DNA from: Curvibacter sp. GWA2_64_110
GTDB lineage: Bacteria > Pseudomonadota > Gammaproteobacteria > Burkholderiales > Burkholderiaceae_C
Assembly (NCBI GenBank): GCA_001797315.1
Contig: MGPC01000006.1
Span: 1 to 64,000, forward strand
Reading direction: 5' to 3'
Length of the DNA stretch: 64,000 nucleotides
The position numbers and the translations under genes are program-made. Positions 47,918 through 55,788 of this stretch are shown piece by piece; position 1 is the first letter of the stretch; the number at the start of each line of letters is the position of its first letter. Below the pieces are notes generated by a model. The model saw nothing but the letters and a program-made list of their open reading frames with translations. It had not been told where the DNA came from and ran no database searches.

Positions 47918-49597
47918 TTGTGGCCCTTGACGAATCTTGATGCATCGCCCCTGGATGAAGACGATCTCTCCGCGGCACGGGCACTGGTCGTTGACAGCAA
48001 CCCCACCTCCAGGGCGATCCTGGTCAACCAGCTGCGCGACTTCGGCGTCGGCTCGGTCTCGCAATGCACGCGCGTGGTGGATGCGCGGCGCCAGCTGGAA
48101 TTCAAGACCTTCGACATCGTCTTGTGCGAGCACCACTTCGGCCGGGATTCCGCCACCGGCCAGGAGCTGCTGGACGACCTGCGCCGCAACCAGCTGCTGC
48201 CCTTCTCCACCGTGTTCATCATGATCACGGCCGAGGCCAGCTATGCCAAGGTGGCTGAAGCGGCCGAGTCGGCGCTCGACGGCTACCTGCTCAAACCGCA
48301 CACCGCCAGCAACCTCGGCGAGCGCCTGTACCAGGCACGCCAGCGCAAGATCTCGCTGCAAGACATCTTTGCCGCCATCGAGGCGGAAGATTTCGCCGGC
48401 GCCGCCAAGCTGTGCATGGCGCGCTTCGACAGCCGCGGCCCGTTCTGGCTGTATGCCGCACGCATCGGCGCCGAACTGTGGATGCGCCTTGAGAAATACG
48501 CCCAGGCCCAGACCCTGTACGAGGCCGTGATCGCCGCCAAGACCCTGCCCTGGGCCAAGCTGGGGGTGGCGCGCGCGCAGCTGGACGGCGGCGAGCCAAC
48601 GCGCGCCGTCAGCACGCTGGAGAACCTGATCAGCGAAGAACCGAACTACGCCGACGCCTACGACGTGCTCGGCCGCGCCCAGTTCGAGCTCGGCCGCTTC
48701 GACCGTGCGCTGGACACCTACAAGATGGCCTGCACCATGACGCCGCACTCCATCAGCCGGCTGCAGAACCTGGGCATGATGACCTACTACAGCGGCGACC
48801 GCGTGGAGGCCGAAAAAATCCTCGGCAAAACGGCGCGCCAGGGCCTGGACTCCAAGATGTTCGACTGCCAGACCCTGGTGCTGCTGGCCTTTGCGCGCCT
48901 GGAGACCAACGACCGCAAGGGCCTGCAGCACTGCCAGGACGACTTCGGCAAGCTGCTGGAACGCCACGACAAGGACCCTCGCTACCTGCGCCTGGCCGCC
49001 ATCGTCGACGCCCTCGTTCTGATCATGGACCGGCAGTTCGCCCGCTCGGTGGACGCCGTGCGCGCCATGGCCGCCCGGGTCAAGGACCCTTCGTTCGACT
49101 TCGAGTCCGCCACCAACCTGCTGGCCCTCATGGCCCAGCTGGCCAACAAGGCCATCCAGCTCGACGAAGTCGACAAGGTGGTCGACACCCTGGGCATGCG
49201 CTTTTGCACCAGCCGCTCCCTGGCCGAACTGCTGGCCGGCTCGACCGCCGTGCACCCACCGTATGCGGAGCGCATCCGCCAGAGCAACACGCAAATCCTC
49301 AAGTTCGCCGAAAAGGCCATGACGCTCAGCATGGGCGGCAACCCGTCTGCGGCCGTCAAGGACCTGATCATCCACGGCGAGGAAACGCTCAACGCCAAGC
49401 TGGTCGAAACCGCCTACCTGGTGCTGCAACGTTATGCCGCCAAGGTCGAGGATCTGGAAAAACTGACCGAGGTCGTGCAGGCGCTGCGCGCCCGTTTCGG
49501 GCCCGCCAGCGTGCGCCCCACCCTGGGCGAACCCAAGCGCGAGGCCGGCGCCCTGCGGCTGCGCACCGGTGCGCGCCCGGCAGCGCAAGAGGCTTAG
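47918..49597 (+). CDS. Pseudo-receiver / TPR repeat protein
   Basis: A 559-residue cytoplasmic protein. Residues 20-140 form a CheY-like receiver (ARALVVDSNPTSRAILVNQL, YLLKPHT with the conserved Lys) in which the phospho-acceptor position reads FDIVLCEHHFG, i.e. Glu71 instead of Asp. The rest is helical with TPR-type repeats (for example YAQAQTLYEAVIAAKTLPWAKLG, YADAYDVLGRAQFELGRFDRALDTYKMA). It resembles response regulators of unknown role in this family. Start is uncertain: TTG 47918 has GGAGA six bases upstream; GTG 47897 is an alternative. tRNA-Ser lies 32 bp downstream. Confidence 0.8.
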   Translation: MWPLTNLDASPLDEDDLSAARALVVDSNPTSRAILVNQLRDFGVGSVSQCTRVVDARRQLEFKTFDIVLCEHHFGRDSATGQELLDDLRRNQLLPFSTVFIMITAEASYAKVAEAAESALDGYLLKPHTASNLGERLYQARQRKISLQDIFAAIEAEDFAGAAKLCMARFDSRGPFWLYAARIGAELWMRLEKYAQAQTLYEAVIAAKTLPWAKLGVARAQLDGGEPTRAVSTLENLISEEPNYADAYDVLGRAQFELGRFDRALDTYKMACTMTPHSISRLQNLGMMTYYSGDRVEAEKILGKTARQGLDSKMFDCQTLVLLAFARLETNDRKGLQHCQDDFGKLLERHDKDPRYLRLAAIVDALVLIMDRQFARSVDAVRAMAARVKDPSFDFESATNLLALMAQLANKAIQLDEVDKVVDTLGMRFCTSRSLAELLAGSTAVHPPYAERIRQSNTQILKFAEKAMTLSMGGNPSAAVKDLIIHGEETLNAKLVETAYLVLQRYAAKVEDLEKLTEVVQALRARFGPASVRPTLGEPKREAGALRLRTGARPAAQEA

Positions 49598-49629
49598 CGG
49601 GTAGAATCCCCAACTCGCATGAGCGACCC

Positions 49630-49717
49630 GGAGGTGTGGCAGAGTGGTCGATTGCACCGGTCTTGAAAACCGGCAACGGGCAACCGTTCGTGAGTTCGAA
49701 TCTCACCGCCTCCGCCA
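49630..49717 (+). tRNA. tRNA-Ser(UGA)
   Basis: The 88-nt class II tRNA has acceptor GGAGGTG with CGCCTCC, anticodon loop with TGA at 49664-49666, a long variable arm (cggcaacgggcaaccg), T-loop TTCGAAT and an encoded CCA. An accessory patch begins immediately after it. Confidence 0.95.
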
Positions 49718-50437
49718 ATGACCCCAACGCTTGTCTGGTAGTGCCACCGCCCTACGGCTTCTCCGTCTCATGCCAGCTAACAGCTCGCCCAGACACTGAG
49801 CGAAGCCCCGGCCCAACTGGTCATCCCGCTTTCTGACGGCCTTGCCATCTGAAACCATAGTGTCTCGAACGCTCAAGTCAATTGGGACCACCACATCGAG
49901 GCCACCGTCTATTCTGTTAAAACCGACCAGCACCGGTCTTTGTTCCACAACAGCATCCAAGGCTGCGGCTGTCTCGGCGTTTAAGCCAGACAGATACAGC
50001 TTGTATCCCGGAGTGTCCGAAGCCATGGTTTGCTCGGGCTTCACGATGACGGTCCCCAGCTTTATCCAGGCGTAATTGGGAGCCTCCGGTTGCACGCCTC
50101 CTGCATCGGACACATTGAAAATTCCGACCTTGTAGGTAACCGCAACTTGCTTCGGCCCGAACTTCCGCAACCCAAAGGAGCCGTTTATCGCAATGGGAGC
50201 CCCTCGCTTGTATGCGGTATCAAACGCCATAGCCTTGAACTCGAAGCCACACGTGTCCAAGACTCCTTCCCTGTATTGATTCATCGGCACGACGTAGGTC
50301 GTTCCTTCAAGTGCCCGAGCAACCTGAAGAATTGCGCCCGAAGATTGAGCTGCTGCGCCTGATGAGAGAACAACCGCCAAGGTGGCAAGCACCCCGGTGA
50401 ACCAGAGATGACACGCAACGCTGAATTGCCTGTTCAT
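49703..50437 (-). CDS. Exported protein of unknown function, ending inside tRNA-Ser
   Basis: The 244-residue protein has a signal peptide (about 1-31, ending GAAAQ) and a mature part that I do not recognise (ALEGTTYVVPMNQYREGVLD, YKVGIFNVSDAGG). There is no membrane anchor beyond the signal. The final residues (KRWGHWRRR) are encoded antisense to the last 15 bases of tRNA-Ser, so the C-terminus is probably an accident of position and the true protein may have ended differently. GC is lower and codon choice differs from neighbours, suggesting acquisition. Confidence 0.6.
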   Translation of the reverse strand: MNRQFSVACHLWFTGVLATLAVVLSSGAAAQSSGAILQVARALEGTTYVVPMNQYREGVLDTCGFEFKAMAFDTAYKRGAPIAINGSFGLRKFGPKQVAVTYKVGIFNVSDAGGVQPEAPNYAWIKLGTVIVKPEQTMASDTPGYKLYLSGLNAETAAALDAVVEQRPVLVGFNRIDGGLDVVVPIDLSVRDTMVSDGKAVRKRDDQLGRGFAQCLGELLAGMRRRSRRAVALPDKRWGHWRRR

Positions 50438-50533
50438 AGGCCCTCCATTGCTACTGACTCAAAGCATACACAACGTCGGCAATTGGGTGGGATTCCCCCT
50501 GTTGCTCGGACACATTCATCGGTTTGAACCCTC

Positions 50534-50555
50534 GAATCCCGAATTCATGGGATTC
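50534..50555. repeat. Inverted repeat between two accessory genes
   Basis: GAATCCC-gaattcat-GGGATTC is a perfect seven-base inverted repeat; the element (t)GGGATTCCC also occurs at 50488-50496 and a near copy, GGATTCCC, at about 50622. Could be an operator; nothing else is seen in this 216-bp gap. Confidence 0.4.
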
Positions 50556-50653
50556 CCAAACGGTTTTGTCTTTCTAGACTGAAGGCGTCGAGTACATAGC
50601 TCGACCTGCGGAAGCCGCTTCGGATTCCCAGCCACTGTCACATGGAGGTCACT

Positions 50654-50878
50654 ATGCGTAAGTTTGTCCTAGCGTGCTGCACGCTTGCAGCAATGCTTTC
50701 CTTTTCGAATCAGACCATCGCCGAAACACCTGGTCAACTTGAAGAGCGTCAAAGGCAAGCAGCGGCGGCAGAAGCTGAAGCTCGAATCGCTGAGGCTGAG
50801 GCAAGAATCGCCAAGGCCCGAGCAGAAAAAGCTGCTGCGGAAGCCCAAGAACGCAAAATCAATAACTCATCAAAATAA
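50654..50878 (+). CDS. Small exported alanine/glutamate-rich coiled-coil protein
   Basis: A 74-residue protein: signal peptide (about 1-25: MRKFVLACCTLAAMLSFSNQ, then TIAE) and a highly charged helix built on AEARIAEAEARIAKARAEKA, a near-heptad repeat suggesting a coiled coil. GGAGG lies five bases before the ATG at 50654; another ATG four codons earlier is less well placed. No homologue is recognised. It shares the lower GC of the patch. Confidence 0.65.
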   Translation: MRKFVLACCTLAAMLSFSNQTIAETPGQLEERQRQAAAAEAEARIAEAEARIAKARAEKAAAEAQERKINNSSK

Positions 50879-50941
50879 ACACCTGCGACGCAGACCGGAA
50901 GAATAGCCGCATCAAGAAAACAGCAGAAACCCACTGCGAAC

Positions 50942-50965
50942 AAAAGCCCGGCGAACCGGGCTCTT
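50942..50965. terminator. Terminator between accessory patch and sulfur operon
   Basis: AAAAGCCCGG-cgaa-CCGGGCTCTT is a perfect stem with short A/T flanks between two convergent genes. Confidence 0.75.
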
Positions 50966-51008
50966 GATGCGTGCTCCGAAGGCCAGCGCCCCGTTTAGCA
51001 GGTACCTC

Positions 51009-51467
51009 TCAATGCTTCGGCGCCCCCGCAGCCTTCGCCGCCGCATCAAAGCCCCCCTTGGCCGTCCAATCGCTGAAGCCACCTTGCAGGATGCGCACGT
51101 TCTCGTAGCCCGCCAGGCGCAGCGCGAAGCCGGCCTGGGCTGACAGGGTGCCCTGGTTGCAGTAGATCAGCACCGGCTTGTCCTTCGGGATCTCGTTGCG
51201 CTTGGCCAGCACCTGGCGCCATTCGATGTTCTTGGCGCCGGGGATGTGGCCCTTGTCGAACTGGCCCTTGTCGCGCGCGTCGATGACAAAGAACTTCTTC
51301 CAGTCGTCCTTAGGAATCTGCTCCGGGAAGATGGTGGCGCCGCCGTAGTCGACGAACTCCAGATAACCTTCCATGGCGTCGATGACGGCCTTGTCGTTGG
51401 CATGGGCCGGCAGGCTGGCTGCCGTGATGGCGAGCGCGGCAAGAGAGAGCGAGAGCAGTTTTTTCAT
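51009..51467 (-). CDS. Periplasmic rhodanese-like sulfurtransferase
   Basis: The 152-residue protein has a signal peptide (1-23, ending PAHA) and one rhodanese domain with the active-site loop VLIYCNQGTLSAQ (catalytic Cys), preceded by FVIDARDKGQFDKGHIPGA. It would transfer sulfane sulfur outside the cytoplasm. It is last in a tandem row of six genes read leftwards, 25 bp after the MFS gene. Confidence 0.9.
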   Translation of the reverse strand: MKKLLSLSLAALAITAASLPAHANDKAVIDAMEGYLEFVDYGGATIFPEQIPKDDWKKFFVIDARDKGQFDKGHIPGAKNIEWRQVLAKRNEIPKDKPVLIYCNQGTLSAQAGFALRLAGYENVRILQGGFSDWTAKGGFDAAAKAAGAPKH

Positions 51468-51492
51468 GAATGTCTTTCAGTGAGATAGAGGT

Positions 51493-52806
51493 TCAAGCGG
51501 GGTTGAGCCTCGGGTGGGTTTCTTCGCCCAGCAGCCACAGCAGGCCGCCCGACAGGGCCATGGCGATGGCGACGAACCAGAACGCGCCTTCCATGTGGCC
51601 GGTGAAGTGCGCCACCAGGCCGAGGCCGAGCGCGCCGATGCCGTAGCCGAGGTCGCGCCAGAAGCGGTAGATGCCGATGGCCGAACCGCGCCAGTGGGGG
51701 TGCGAGATGTCGGCCACCGCGGCCGACAGGTTGGGGTACAGCAGCGCCATGCCGAAGCCGGACACCGCGGCCGACAGCGACCACCAGGCCACGCCGCTGC
51801 CCAGCAGCATCAGCGCCACGCCGGCGCCACACAACCACATGCCCAGCACATTGGGTTTGTGGCGGCCGATGCGGTCCGACAGCTTGCCGGTGAAGAGCTG
51901 CGAGCCGCCCCACACAAAACCGTAGACGCCGATGACCCAGCCCACCTGCGGCAGGCTCAGGCCCTGCTGGTAGAGGAACACCGGGTAGAACACCCAGACC
52001 AACGCGTCGACGAACTTTTCCACCAGGCCGGCCTGGCACAGCGCGGCCAGGCGGCGGTCGCGCCAGCTCATCAGCGCAAACATCTGCCAGGTACTGGGGT
52101 TGGCCGGCACATGGGCCGGGTAGCGCGGTGTGGGCCCGCTCACCTGGCCGGCGGCATGACGTGCGCCTTCGGCCCGGGCCCAGGGCAGCGTTTCCTTGAC
52201 GAAAAACTGCGTCAGCAGCAAGGCCGAGACGATGACCACCAGGCCGAAGATCAGCAGGCCCTGGCGTGGCCCGAAGGCGGTGGCCATGTAGCCGGTGATG
52301 ATGCCGGCAATGGCCACGCCCACATAACCGGCGAATTCGTTGAGGCCGATGGTCAGGCCGCGCTGGTCAGGCCGGGTGATGTCGAGCTTGGCGGTCTGCG
52401 TCATGGACCAGGCGAAACCCTGGTTCATGCCCAGCAGCACGGTGGCGGCCACGATCCAGCCCCAGCTCGGCGCCCACAGGATCATGAAGGGAATCGGCAG
52501 CGCACTGAGCCAGCCGATCAGCAGCACACGCTTGCGCCCGATGTTTTCCGACAGGCGCCCGGCCACGAAGTTGAGTGAGCCCTTGACGAAGCCGAAGGCG
52601 ACGACAAAGGAGATCAGCAGCATGAAGGAGCCCTTGGGCACGCCGAATTCGGCGCTGGCCAGCGCCGGCACCACGGTGCGCATCATGCCGATGGTCAGGC
52701 CGACCAGCAGCACCTGCAGCAGCTGGTGGACGAATTGCGCCAGGTTGTGGCGGATGCCGTGCAGGTAGTCCTGCACCTCGTGGCGCGCCACTTTGAGTTC
52801 ACGCAT
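51493..52806 (-). CDS. MFS transporter in sulfur operon
   Basis: The 437-residue protein has about twelve membrane spans and MFS motifs (AGRLSENIGRKRVLLIGW, i.e. loop 2-3; TGKLSDRIGRHKPNVLGMW, loop 8-9). The N-terminal cytoplasmic stretch MRELKVARHEVQDYLHGIRHN is unusually long. Start 52806 is chosen over 52821 because GAGGG lies eight bases before. It begins 11 bp after the YeeE gene, indicating one transcript. A cargo such as sulfite, thiosulfate or organosulfur is inference from context only. Confidence 0.85.
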   Translation of the reverse strand: MRELKVARHEVQDYLHGIRHNLAQFVHQLLQVLLVGLTIGMMRTVVPALASAEFGVPKGSFMLLISFVVAFGFVKGSLNFVAGRLSENIGRKRVLLIGWLSALPIPFMILWAPSWGWIVAATVLLGMNQGFAWSMTQTAKLDITRPDQRGLTIGLNEFAGYVGVAIAGIITGYMATAFGPRQGLLIFGLVVIVSALLLTQFFVKETLPWARAEGARHAAGQVSGPTPRYPAHVPANPSTWQMFALMSWRDRRLAALCQAGLVEKFVDALVWVFYPVFLYQQGLSLPQVGWVIGVYGFVWGGSQLFTGKLSDRIGRHKPNVLGMWLCGAGVALMLLGSGVAWWSLSAAVSGFGMALLYPNLSAAVADISHPHWRGSAIGIYRFWRDLGYGIGALGLGLVAHFTGHMEGAFWFVAIAMALSGGLLWLLGEETHPRLNPA

Positions 52807-52817
52807 GTGCATCACCC

Positions 52818-53870
52818 TCAAGCCCGGCTGGCCGAAGCCTTGTGCGTGGCACGCAGCAGCACGCGATGGGCCAGCCAGGCGCCCAGCACCATGCTGGCCA
52901 CGGCCAACAGGCTCGACACCGACAGCGTGGCCACGCCGGCCATGCCCTGGCCGATGGTGCAGCCCATGGCCAGAATACCGCCCAAGGCCATCAGCACGCC
53001 GCCGGCCAGGTTGCGCAGCATCTGCGGGCCGGTGGGTACCGTCCAGCGAAAGCGGCCGGCCACGACGGCACTGGCGAAGGCGCCAATAAGCACGCCCAGC
53101 ACCGAGGCCGAGCCGAACTTGAGCGGGAAACCGAGGCGTTCCATGGCCAGGTAGCGCACCAGGTCCTGCGCCGGGGCGACGAAGGCCAGCGCCGTCGCGG
53201 CCGGGGTGTCGAACTCGTCGGCGCCGGCAATGCTGACGTACCAGCTGGCGGCCACCAGCAGACCGACCAGCGCACCGGCCAGGGGCTGAGACCAGCCGCG
53301 CCAGGCCGAAGCCTTGGGCGCGGTGAACAGGAAAATGGCCATCAACGCCAGCAAGCCGCTGGTCACCGCCCAGGCCGGCACGCCACCGAACAAGGCCGGC
53401 AGGGAAGCCGCCGGCAGCGCCACGGCGGACCCGCTCAGCCGTTCACGCACGGGGGCCAGCACACCTTCGAGGCTGGCCATGATGGCGAGCACGAACACCA
53501 GCCAGGTCAGCAGGGCCGCGCCCTGGCCTTCGGCCGTGCGCACCAGCAGGCGGCTGGGGCAACCGCCGGCCAGCATCATGCCGGCGCCAAAGAGCAAACC
53601 GCCGGCCAACAGCCCGAGCAGCGGCACGCTGGCGCGCAGGTAGGGGGTGCCGCTCAGGTCCACCAGACCGAAGCCTGCCAGCGCCTGCGTGCCCAGCAGC
53701 GTCACCGCCATGGCCAGTACAAAGGTACGCAGCCGGGCCTGGTCTTCGCCCTCGAAGGCATCGGCCAGCGCGGCGCGCGCGCAGAAGCTGCTGCGCTGAA
53801 GAACGATGCCGAGCAGCACGCCCAGCACCAGCCCGCCCCACAAGGGGAGCTTCAAAGCACCTGTTTCCAA
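52818..53870 (-). CDS. YeeE/YedE family (TsuA-like) sulfur-compound transporter
   Basis: A 350-residue membrane protein of two homologous halves with about nine or more spans. Three conserved cysteines are present in the family positions: RSSFCARAAL (C30), MLAGGCPSRLLVRTAEG, and AMGCTIGQGMAG, as in TsuA thiosulfate importers, where they pass thiosulfate through the pore. The start is TTG at 53870, with GGAG six bases upstream. The DsrE, persulfide dioxygenase and rhodanese genes next to it support a sulfane-sulfur role. Confidence 0.87.
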   Translation of the reverse strand: METGALKLPLWGGLVLGVLLGIVLQRSSFCARAALADAFEGEDQARLRTFVLAMAVTLLGTQALAGFGLVDLSGTPYLRASVPLLGLLAGGLLFGAGMMLAGGCPSRLLVRTAEGQGAALLTWLVFVLAIMASLEGVLAPVRERLSGSAVALPAASLPALFGGVPAWAVTSGLLALMAIFLFTAPKASAWRGWSQPLAGALVGLLVAASWYVSIAGADEFDTPAATALAFVAPAQDLVRYLAMERLGFPLKFGSASVLGVLIGAFASAVVAGRFRWTVPTGPQMLRNLAGGVLMALGGILAMGCTIGQGMAGVATLSVSSLLAVASMVLGAWLAHRVLLRATHKASASRA

Positions 53871-53913
53871 ATCTGTCTCCGTTGAGTTCTATACGTACGG
53901 CTGCCCTGTGGCT

Positions 53914-54645
53914 TCAGGCGGCGATGTTGGCCGCCACGATGCGCGCCATGTCGGCCGGGCGCGGCGGGATGTCGCGCGTGAGTTCGGCCACGAAGTCATC
54001 ACGCGCCATGGAGAGCGCCGGGTTCCAGCGCTTTTCGAAACCGATGGTGGAGGACGGCTTGCCCGAAATGCCGGCGCCGCACACGCTGCCGGCCTGGTGG
54101 CCGGGGAAGATTTCGATCTCGTTGGGCAGGGGCAGCAGCTTGTGCTGCAACACGTCGTAGAGCTGGTTTGCCATTTCCTTTTCCTGGCCCGCCAGGTCCG
54201 GGCGGCCAATGGCGCCGACAAACAGGGTGTCGCCCGTCACCACGAACCAGGGCGTCTCGCCGCGGCGCAGGTCGGACACCAGCAGGCAGATGCTGTCGGG
54301 CGTGTGGCCCGGCGTGTGCAGCACCTCGACCTGCACATTGCCCAGGTCGAGCTTCTGGCCGTCGCGCAGCGGCTCGAAGTCGAACTTCACCTTGCCGAGA
54401 TCCGATTCATGCAGGCAGTACGCGGTGCCCAGCATCTCAGCCAGCCGGCGCCCGCCGGAGTAGTGGTCGGCATGGACGTGGGTGTCGATCACGTGCGTGA
54501 TCTTGACGCCGGCCTGGCGTGCCTGCTCGACAAACCAGTCCTCGTCGCCGGCCACCACGTCCACGGCGATGGCCTTGGCAAAGGTGGCGCAGCCGAAGAA
54601 GTAGGACAGCGAGGCTTCCTTGGTGGCCAACTGCTTGAAAAACAT
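53914..54645 (-). CDS. Persulfide dioxygenase-like MBL-fold protein (ETHE1 type)
   Basis: The 243-residue protein has the metallo-beta-lactamase motif THVHADHYSGGRRLAEM (HxHxDH), HTPGHTPDSICLLV and VTGDTLFVGAIGRPDL, followed by IFPGHQAGSVCGAG, matching the ETHE1/SdoA persulfide dioxygenases that oxidise glutathione persulfide to sulfite. The glutathione-binding arginine region appears present. It lies between the DsrE and YeeE genes in the same operon. Confidence 0.92.
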   Translation of the reverse strand: MFFKQLATKEASLSYFFGCATFAKAIAVDVVAGDEDWFVEQARQAGVKITHVIDTHVHADHYSGGRRLAEMLGTAYCLHESDLGKVKFDFEPLRDGQKLDLGNVQVEVLHTPGHTPDSICLLVSDLRRGETPWFVVTGDTLFVGAIGRPDLAGQEKEMANQLYDVLQHKLLPLPNEIEIFPGHQAGSVCGAGISGKPSSTIGFEKRWNPALSMARDDFVAELTRDIPPRPADMARIVAANIAA

Positions 54646-54661
54646 GCCTTCTCCTGAATTC

Positions 54662-55012
54662 CTAAAAAACCAGCACCTTGTCGGCGTCGACCGTCCAGTC
54701 TGCCAACTCCTTGAGCGTCGAGCGCCGGGCTCCGGCGATCAATTCCCCATCCTTGACGCTGCGGGCGTCCATGCAGGTGCCGCATAAGGCGACTTCGCCA
54801 TTGCGCGCCACCTTGCCCAGCATGAGTTCGATGTTGTAGTACCCCTCGGGCAGCTTCTGTCCGGCACGGGCGCAGCCCACGGCATCCGCCAGCAGAAATA
54901 CGCGCACCTGCTGGCCGTCCCTACCCGCCACGGCACCCGCCAGGCGCAGCGCGTTGTAGGCGCGCTCGCTGCCGTAGGGAGCTTCGTTGAGGATGAAAAG
55001 GGTGCGTGTCAT
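54662..55012 (-). CDS. DsrE family protein
   Basis: The 116-residue protein is a single DsrE/TusD-like fold: MTRTLFILNEAPYGSERAYN, VRVFLLADAVGCARAGQKLP, and VALCGTCMDARSV with a Cys pair (C-G-T-C) near the usual sulfur-carrying position. It likely accepts sulfur from a rhodanese and passes it on. Start 55012 has AGGAAG seven bases upstream. A perfect GGCATTT-c-AAATGCC inverted repeat lies in the gap before it. Confidence 0.87.
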   Translation of the reverse strand: MTRTLFILNEAPYGSERAYNALRLAGAVAGRDGQQVRVFLLADAVGCARAGQKLPEGYYNIELMLGKVARNGEVALCGTCMDARSVKDGELIAGARRSTLKELADWTVDADKVLVF

Positions 55013-55025
55013 GTCATGACTTCCT

Positions 55026-55040
55026 GGCATTTCAAATGCC
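55026..55040. repeat. Small inverted repeat between ArsR-rhodanese and DsrE genes
   Basis: GGCATTT-c-AAATGCC is palindromic and lies 14 bp upstream of the DsrE start; too short-looped for a terminator, it could be an operator or an RNA processing site. Confidence 0.4.
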
Positions 55041-55048
55041 GGCCGTGC

Positions 55049-55726
55049 TCAGACGTCGGGCGAACGCTCCACCGCCATGCCCGCGGCCTGCCATTCGGCT
55101 ACACCGTCGAGCAGCTTGCGCACGCGGTAGCCCTTGCGGGTCAGCAGCCGCTGCGCCTCGTCCGAGAACAGGCAGAACGGGCCGCGGCAGTAGGCCACGA
55201 TGTCGCGGTCCTTGGGCAGCTCGGCCAGGCGGCGCTCGATTTCTGCCAGCGGCATGGAGCGCGCATACGGCAGGTGCGCCACCTCGTACTCCGCCTGCGG
55301 GCGCACGTCGAGCATGACCACCTCGCCATTGCGGGCCTGCGCCAGCAGTTCGGCCCGGTCGGTCTGCACCAGCTTGTCGGGTGCCGAGACGAGCTGGCGC
55401 AAGGCCATCTGCAGTTCGACCAGGTGCTCCTCGCCCACCAGGCGCAGCGTCACCCACAGCTGGGCCACGTCATCGCCGCTGAGGCGGTAGACCACGTACT
55501 TGCCGTCGCGCCGGTTCTGCACCAGGCGCGAGCCGCGCAGGGTCTTGAGGTGGGCGCTGGTGAGCTTGATGTCGATGGACAACGCTTCGGCCAGTGCCTC
55601 GACCGTTTTTTCGCCCTGCGCCAGCAGCTCGAGGATTTCCAGCCGCTTCGGGCTGGCCACCGCCTTGCCGATGCGGGCCACTTGTTCGTAAAGCAGGTCT
55701 TTGAGTTCGCGCTTTTTCAGAGTCAT
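55049..55726 (-). CDS. ArsR family regulator fused to a rhodanese domain
   Basis: The 225-residue protein has an ArsR winged helix (residues 10-90: RIGKAVASPKRLEILELLAQ, LTSAHLKTLRGSRLVQNRRD) and a rhodanese domain (about 125-220) with the active loop VAYCRGPFCLFSDEAQ. The only two cysteines, C180 and C185, are in that loop; the DNA-binding part has none, unlike BigR/SqrR, which use ArsR-domain cysteines. So sulfane-sulfur sensing, if any, should act through the rhodanese Cys. First gene of the operon; the start codon is 1 bp from the palindrome AGAATATTCT. Confidence 0.88.
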   Translation of the reverse strand: MTLKKRELKDLLYEQVARIGKAVASPKRLEILELLAQGEKTVEALAEALSIDIKLTSAHLKTLRGSRLVQNRRDGKYVVYRLSGDDVAQLWVTLRLVGEEHLVELQMALRQLVSAPDKLVQTDRAELLAQARNGEVVMLDVRPQAEYEVAHLPYARSMPLAEIERRLAELPKDRDIVAYCRGPFCLFSDEAQRLLTRKGYRVRKLLDGVAEWQAAGMAVERSPDV

Positions 55727-55727
55727 G

Positions 55728-55759
55728 AGAATATTCTAACGTTTATTGGATTGATTGCA
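55728..55759 (-). promoter_or_regulatory. Putative promoter and operator of the sulfur operon
   Basis: On the minus strand TTGCAA, 16 bp, TAGAAT overlaps the perfect palindrome AGAATATTCT (55728-55737), which ends 1 bp from the ATG. A repressor bound here would block the -10. The mRNA would be almost leaderless. Confidence 0.45.
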
Positions 55760-55788
55760 AGTTCAAAGTTGAACCAAGTCGGGATGTG

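Noticed and set aside
50880-51008. A second copy of the tRNA-Ser 3' end as an attachment site
   Set aside because: I compared the tRNA end with this stretch and found no match beyond a few bases.
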